DNA from: an uncultured Muribaculaceae bacterium
Lineage (GTDB): Bacteria; Bacteroidota; Bacteroidia; Bacteroidales; Muribaculaceae
NCBI GenBank assembly: GCA_910579605.1
Contig: CAJTUG010000047.1
Span: 1-7,599, forward strand
Length of the DNA stretch: 7,599 nucleotides
Direction of reading: 5' to 3'
Below the pieces are notes generated by a model, which was given only the letters and a program-made list of their open reading frames with translations, searched no databases and had not been told where the DNA came from. Each line of letters begins with the position of its first letter. Within the stretch, counting starts at the first letter, position 1. This document shows positions 5,141 to 7,599 of the stretch, piece by piece. The translations under genes were made by a program, and so were the position numbers.

Positions 5141-7455
5141 AAGAGTTTGAATTTAGCGAATTTAAGCAGGAGTTTACGCTCTGTGCCGTCGGTGAATTTA
5201 ACTGTGATTTTTGTGTCGGGTGTTTGGTCGTCTATGCCTCTTATAATTCCTGAGCCGAAAATGGGATGTTCTATCCGTTGTCCTGTTTTTAGTTCTGTTG
5301 CCACATGGAGGTTGAATCCTGCTGCATCGGTTTTTGCAACAGGTTTCTCTATTGTTTTCTTGGCTTGACGGTTTATGCTGTCCCACGGCCGATTTGATGT
5401 GCCTTGCCGATATGATTCGGAGTATGACGGCCTTTGAGAACTGAAAGAGTCGGGGATGTCTACAGAATCTATTCTTGAACCGGTCATCAGGCGGAGATAA
5501 GTCTTTCTAATGTCTGTCAGGAAGCGCGAAGGAATTGCATTTTGGGTAATCCCGTTTTTTGTGCGGGTGCGGGTGTATGTTATTATACAGTTGCGCATAG
5601 CTCTTGTTATGGCCACATACATGAGGCGGCGTTCCTCTTCTATTTCCCACGGGTTTTTTGAACGCTCGTTTGGTATTATACCTTCTTCTGTCCCTATTAT
5701 GAAGATTGTGCTGAACTCCAACCCTTTGGCTGCATGGATTGTCATTAGCGTGACGCAATCGTCGGCCGAATTATCGGTGTCTTGGTCTGTCATCAGCGAT
5801 ACTTCGGCAAGGAAATCTCCAAGTTTATTGGCTGTGTTGTCGGCTGTTTCCAATTGCCTTTGGGAGAAATCTTGAGCAGCTTTTATGAGTTCCTGCAGGT
5901 TCTCGAGCTTTGAAACGTTTTCTGGAGTAGAGTCTGAAATATATTCTTTGAGGATCTGGGTGTCTTCTACTATTTTTTTCGTTAGTTCGGCCGCATCCAT
6001 TCCCTCTGAGTCGAACATGTTGAAAACGCCTACAAGCTGTGTGAAAGCAGTGAGTTTCCCTGCTGTAGCTTTGCTCACTTGCAAGGAATATTTCTGAGGG
6101 TTTGCTGCTACTTCAAACATGCTCACGTTTTCTTGTATTGCCATGTTTACTATTTTGGCAACTGTTGTATCTCCGATTCCTCGTTTTGGATAGTTGACTA
6201 CCCGTTTGAAAGCCTCGTCGTCGTCGGGATTAACGGCCAAACGCATGTAGCATACCGCATCTTTTATTTCTTTGCGTTGGTAGAAAGCCAGGCCACCATA
6301 GATGCGGTATGGGATGTTTCTACCTCGCAAAGCCTGCTCCAATGCCCGGCTTTGGGCATTTGTTCGGTATAGAACAGCAATATCTCCGTAGGAAATCCTG
6401 TCGCGCATTCGGATTTGGTTAATCCTGTTTGCTACGATATATCCTTCCTCGTAGTCGTTGTAGGCTTGGATAACTTCTATCTGTTCGCCTTTATCGTTGC
6501 GCGAGAACACCTCTTTGGGAATTTGTTGTGTGTTGGCCGCAATGAGTGTGTTTGCTGCGCCTATTATGTTTTGAGTGCTTCGGTAGTTTTCCTCAAGTTT
6601 GAAAGTGGCGAGATTGGGAAATGTCTGTTTGAGTTGGAGTATATTTTGAATATTTGCCCCACGGAAAGAATATATGCTCTGGGCATCATCGCCTACAACG
6701 CAGACATGCGGGTCTTTGAGGCAAAGTTGTCGCACTATAGCATGTTGGGCGAAATTTGTGTCTTGGTATTCGTCTACGAGGATATATGAGAAATATTCTT
6801 GAAAATGGTTGAGAACGTCGGGATTATCGCGTAGCAGTATGTTCATGTAGAACAGCAGGTCGTCGAAATCCATGGCACCCGAGATTTTACATCGGTTGAA
6901 ATAGACAGAGTATATGCGGCCAAGTTCCGGCTTTTTGGCTGCTTTGTTTGCTGCTGCAATGTCTTTGTCGGAGTTATATTCGGCAGGACCGATAAGGTTG
7001 TTTTTGGCCATTGATATCTCGTTGGCCACTTTTGAGGGTTGATAGGTCTTATCGTCGAGGTTGAGTTCCCGTATAATTGTTTTAACCAACGATTTGGAGT
7101 CGGACGCATCGTAGATGGTGAAATTAGACGGAAAACCAATCCTGCTTGCATGCATTCTCAGAAACTTTGAAAAAATGGAGTGAAAAGTCCCCATCCATAG
7201 CTTACCTGCTGTTTCTTGGCCCACGAGTGCAGCTATTCGTTCCTGCATTTCGCGGGCCGCTTTATTTGTGAAAGTGAGGGCGAGTATTCTGCGCGGATTG
7301 TGACCTTTGTCTAAAAGGTGTACGATTTTGTATGTGAGGACTCTTGTTTTTCCCGAGCCGGCGCCGGCAATGACAAGCTCTGGCCCTTCGAGGTATTCGA
7401 CGGCTTTGCGTTGTGCTGCGCTGAGTTGATCGAGATAACTGTTTTCCGGCATCAT
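5137..7455 (-). CDS. UvrD/PcrA-type superfamily 1A DNA helicase
   Basis: This is a 772-residue ATP-dependent 3'-5' DNA helicase of the UvrD/PcrA/Rep group, which acts in nucleotide excision and mismatch repair and clears replication blocks. All SF1A motifs are seen: the Q motif L11-S-A-A-Q15, Walker A AGAGSGKT (30-37), motif Ia LTFTNKAAREM (60-70), Ib GTFHS (89-93), Walker B VDEYQDTN (227-234), motif III GDDAQSIYSFRGA (255-267), motif IV EENYRST (288-294), motif V with TIHAAKGLEF (about 572-581) and motif VI EEERRLMYVAITRA (606-619). A low-complexity linker (about 650-715) leads to a C-terminal Tudor-like domain at 725-772 (GQRIEHPIFGSGII...), which in PcrA and UvrD contacts RNA polymerase. 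That domain and the length favour UvrD/PcrA over Rep. The start has two consecutive ATG codons; the first overlaps the DUF4250 stop by 1 nt. The stop overlaps nspC by 4 nt. Nothing essential is missing. Confidence 0.97.
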   Translation of the reverse strand: MMPENSYLDQLSAAQRKAVEYLEGPELVIAGAGSGKTRVLTYKIVHLLDKGHNPRRILALTFTNKAAREMQERIAALVGQETAGKLWMGTFHSIFSKFLRMHASRIGFPSNFTIYDASDSKSLVKTIIRELNLDDKTYQPSKVANEISMAKNNLIGPAEYNSDKDIAAANKAAKKPELGRIYSVYFNRCKISGAMDFDDLLFYMNILLRDNPDVLNHFQEYFSYILVDEYQDTNFAQHAIVRQLCLKDPHVCVVGDDAQSIYSFRGANIQNILQLKQTFPNLATFKLEENYRSTQNIIGAANTLIAANTQQIPKEVFSRNDKGEQIEVIQAYNDYEEGYIVANRINQIRMRDRISYGDIAVLYRTNAQSRALEQALRGRNIPYRIYGGLAFYQRKEIKDAVCYMRLAVNPDDDEAFKRVVNYPKRGIGDTTVAKIVNMAIQENVSMFEVAANPQKYSLQVSKATAGKLTAFTQLVGVFNMFDSEGMDAAELTKKIVEDTQILKEYISDSTPENVSKLENLQELIKAAQDFSQRQLETADNTANKLGDFLAEVSLMTDQDTDNSADDCVTLMTIHAAKGLEFSTIFIIGTEEGIIPNERSKNPWEIEEERRLMYVAITRAMRNCIITYTRTRTKNGITQNAIPSRFLTDIRKTYLRLMTGSRIDSVDIPDSFSSQRPSYSESYRQGTSNRPWDSINRQAKKTIEKPVAKTDAAGFNLHVATELKTGQRIEHPIFGSGIIRGIDDQTPDTKITVKFTDGTERKLLLKFAKFKLL

Positions 7456-7599
7456 CAGCGGAATTGGTTTATTTGTGGCATGTATTCAAACCCGGCCTCT
7501 TTAAGTTTTTCGGCCAATGTTTGTTTGTCTATATCCATATCGGAGCAAAGTTGGTCGAGCGAGGGGTATTGATCGCGTAGTTTAGTATTTATGAAGCTT
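7455..7599 (-). CDS. DUF4250-family small protein, C-terminal part (5' end beyond the window)
   Basis: An open frame enters from the right edge and ends at TGA (7457-7455), giving the last 47 residues. It begins SFINTKLRDQYPSLDQLCSD and continues through DIDKQTLAEKLKEAGFEY to INQFR. From memory this pattern (VNTKLRD-x-YPSLDELC, D-DVDKDEL, L-x-x-x-GY-YD, NQF) is that of DUF4250, a family of about 55-60 residues found in gut Bacteroidota and Firmicutes. On that basis only about 10-15 residues lie outside the window. It looks like a soluble, helical protein with a helix-turn-helix-like pattern of two short helices; its function is unknown. It overlaps the helicase start by 1 nt (TGATG), so the two are likely coupled in translation. 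It is too short and truncated for default ORF calling, but the in-frame family match is strong. Confidence 0.8.
   Translation of the reverse strand, partial: SFINTKLRDQYPSLDQLCSDMDIDKQTLAEKLKEAGFEYMPQINQFR

Noticed and set aside
5510..5875. 121-residue plus-strand open frame with a hydrophobic start
   Set aside because: It is antisense to helicase motifs V and VI and its composition follows the complementary strand, so it is a shadow.
6415..6789. 124-residue plus-strand open frame, hydrophobic
   Set aside because: It is antisense to the Walker B and motif III region of the helicase. The hydrophobicity comes from the complement of acidic and polar codons.
6843..7151. 102-residue minus-strand frame within the helicase
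   Set aside because: It is an alternative frame inside an intact helicase coding region, with no recognisable domain and no sign of a frameshift.
1..7599. Mobile element, CRISPR array, defence island, tRNA or rRNA
   Set aside because: No transposase or integrase, no regularly spaced repeats, no tRNA-like cloverleaf and no defence families were seen. RadC alone, though often carried on mobile elements, sits here in a compact core operon.

Overview
This is an ordinary-looking chromosomal stretch from a member of the Bacteroidota, most likely Bacteroidales. Three things point there. A near-perfect Bacteroides-type promoter (TTTG, 20 bp, TAnnTTTG) lies upstream of the sugar-isomerase gene. Most starts lack a Shine-Dalgarno sequence. 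The gene content also fits: a single-domain arabinose-5-phosphate isomerase, carboxy(nor)spermidine decarboxylase and a DUF4250 protein. The genus cannot be fixed from the sequence alone. Every supported gene is on the minus strand, so transcription runs from high to low coordinates.

The upstream block (7599 to 2303) is a tightly packed chain of five genes: the end of a small DUF4250 protein, a UvrD/PcrA-type DNA helicase, carboxynorspermidine decarboxylase (nspC), a membrane-anchored family 2 glycosyltransferase, and a RadC/JAB-domain protein. Each gene overlaps the next, by 1, 4, 1 and 14 nt. They are almost certainly cotranscribed and probably translationally coupled. Their roles are mixed (DNA repair, polyamine synthesis, envelope glycan assembly), so this is better read as a housekeeping operon than a single pathway.

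A 62-bp gap (2241-2302) carries the promoter and an imperfect 11-bp direct repeat. It starts a second block (2240 to 239): a KdsD-like SIS isomerase, a PfkB-fold protein and lumazine synthase (ribH), spaced by 3 and 4 nt. KdsD would feed Kdo synthesis for the outer membrane and RibH makes the riboflavin precursor. The protein between them has lost the PfkB catalytic signature and may be a pseudoenzyme.

A 110-bp AT-rich gap (129-238) holds a nested inverted repeat. At the left edge (1-128) is the N-terminus of a single-pass membrane protein that runs off the window.

No RNA genes, mobile elements, CRISPR arrays or defence genes are visible. I do not see a new multi-gene system. The most unusual item is the degenerate PfkB protein.
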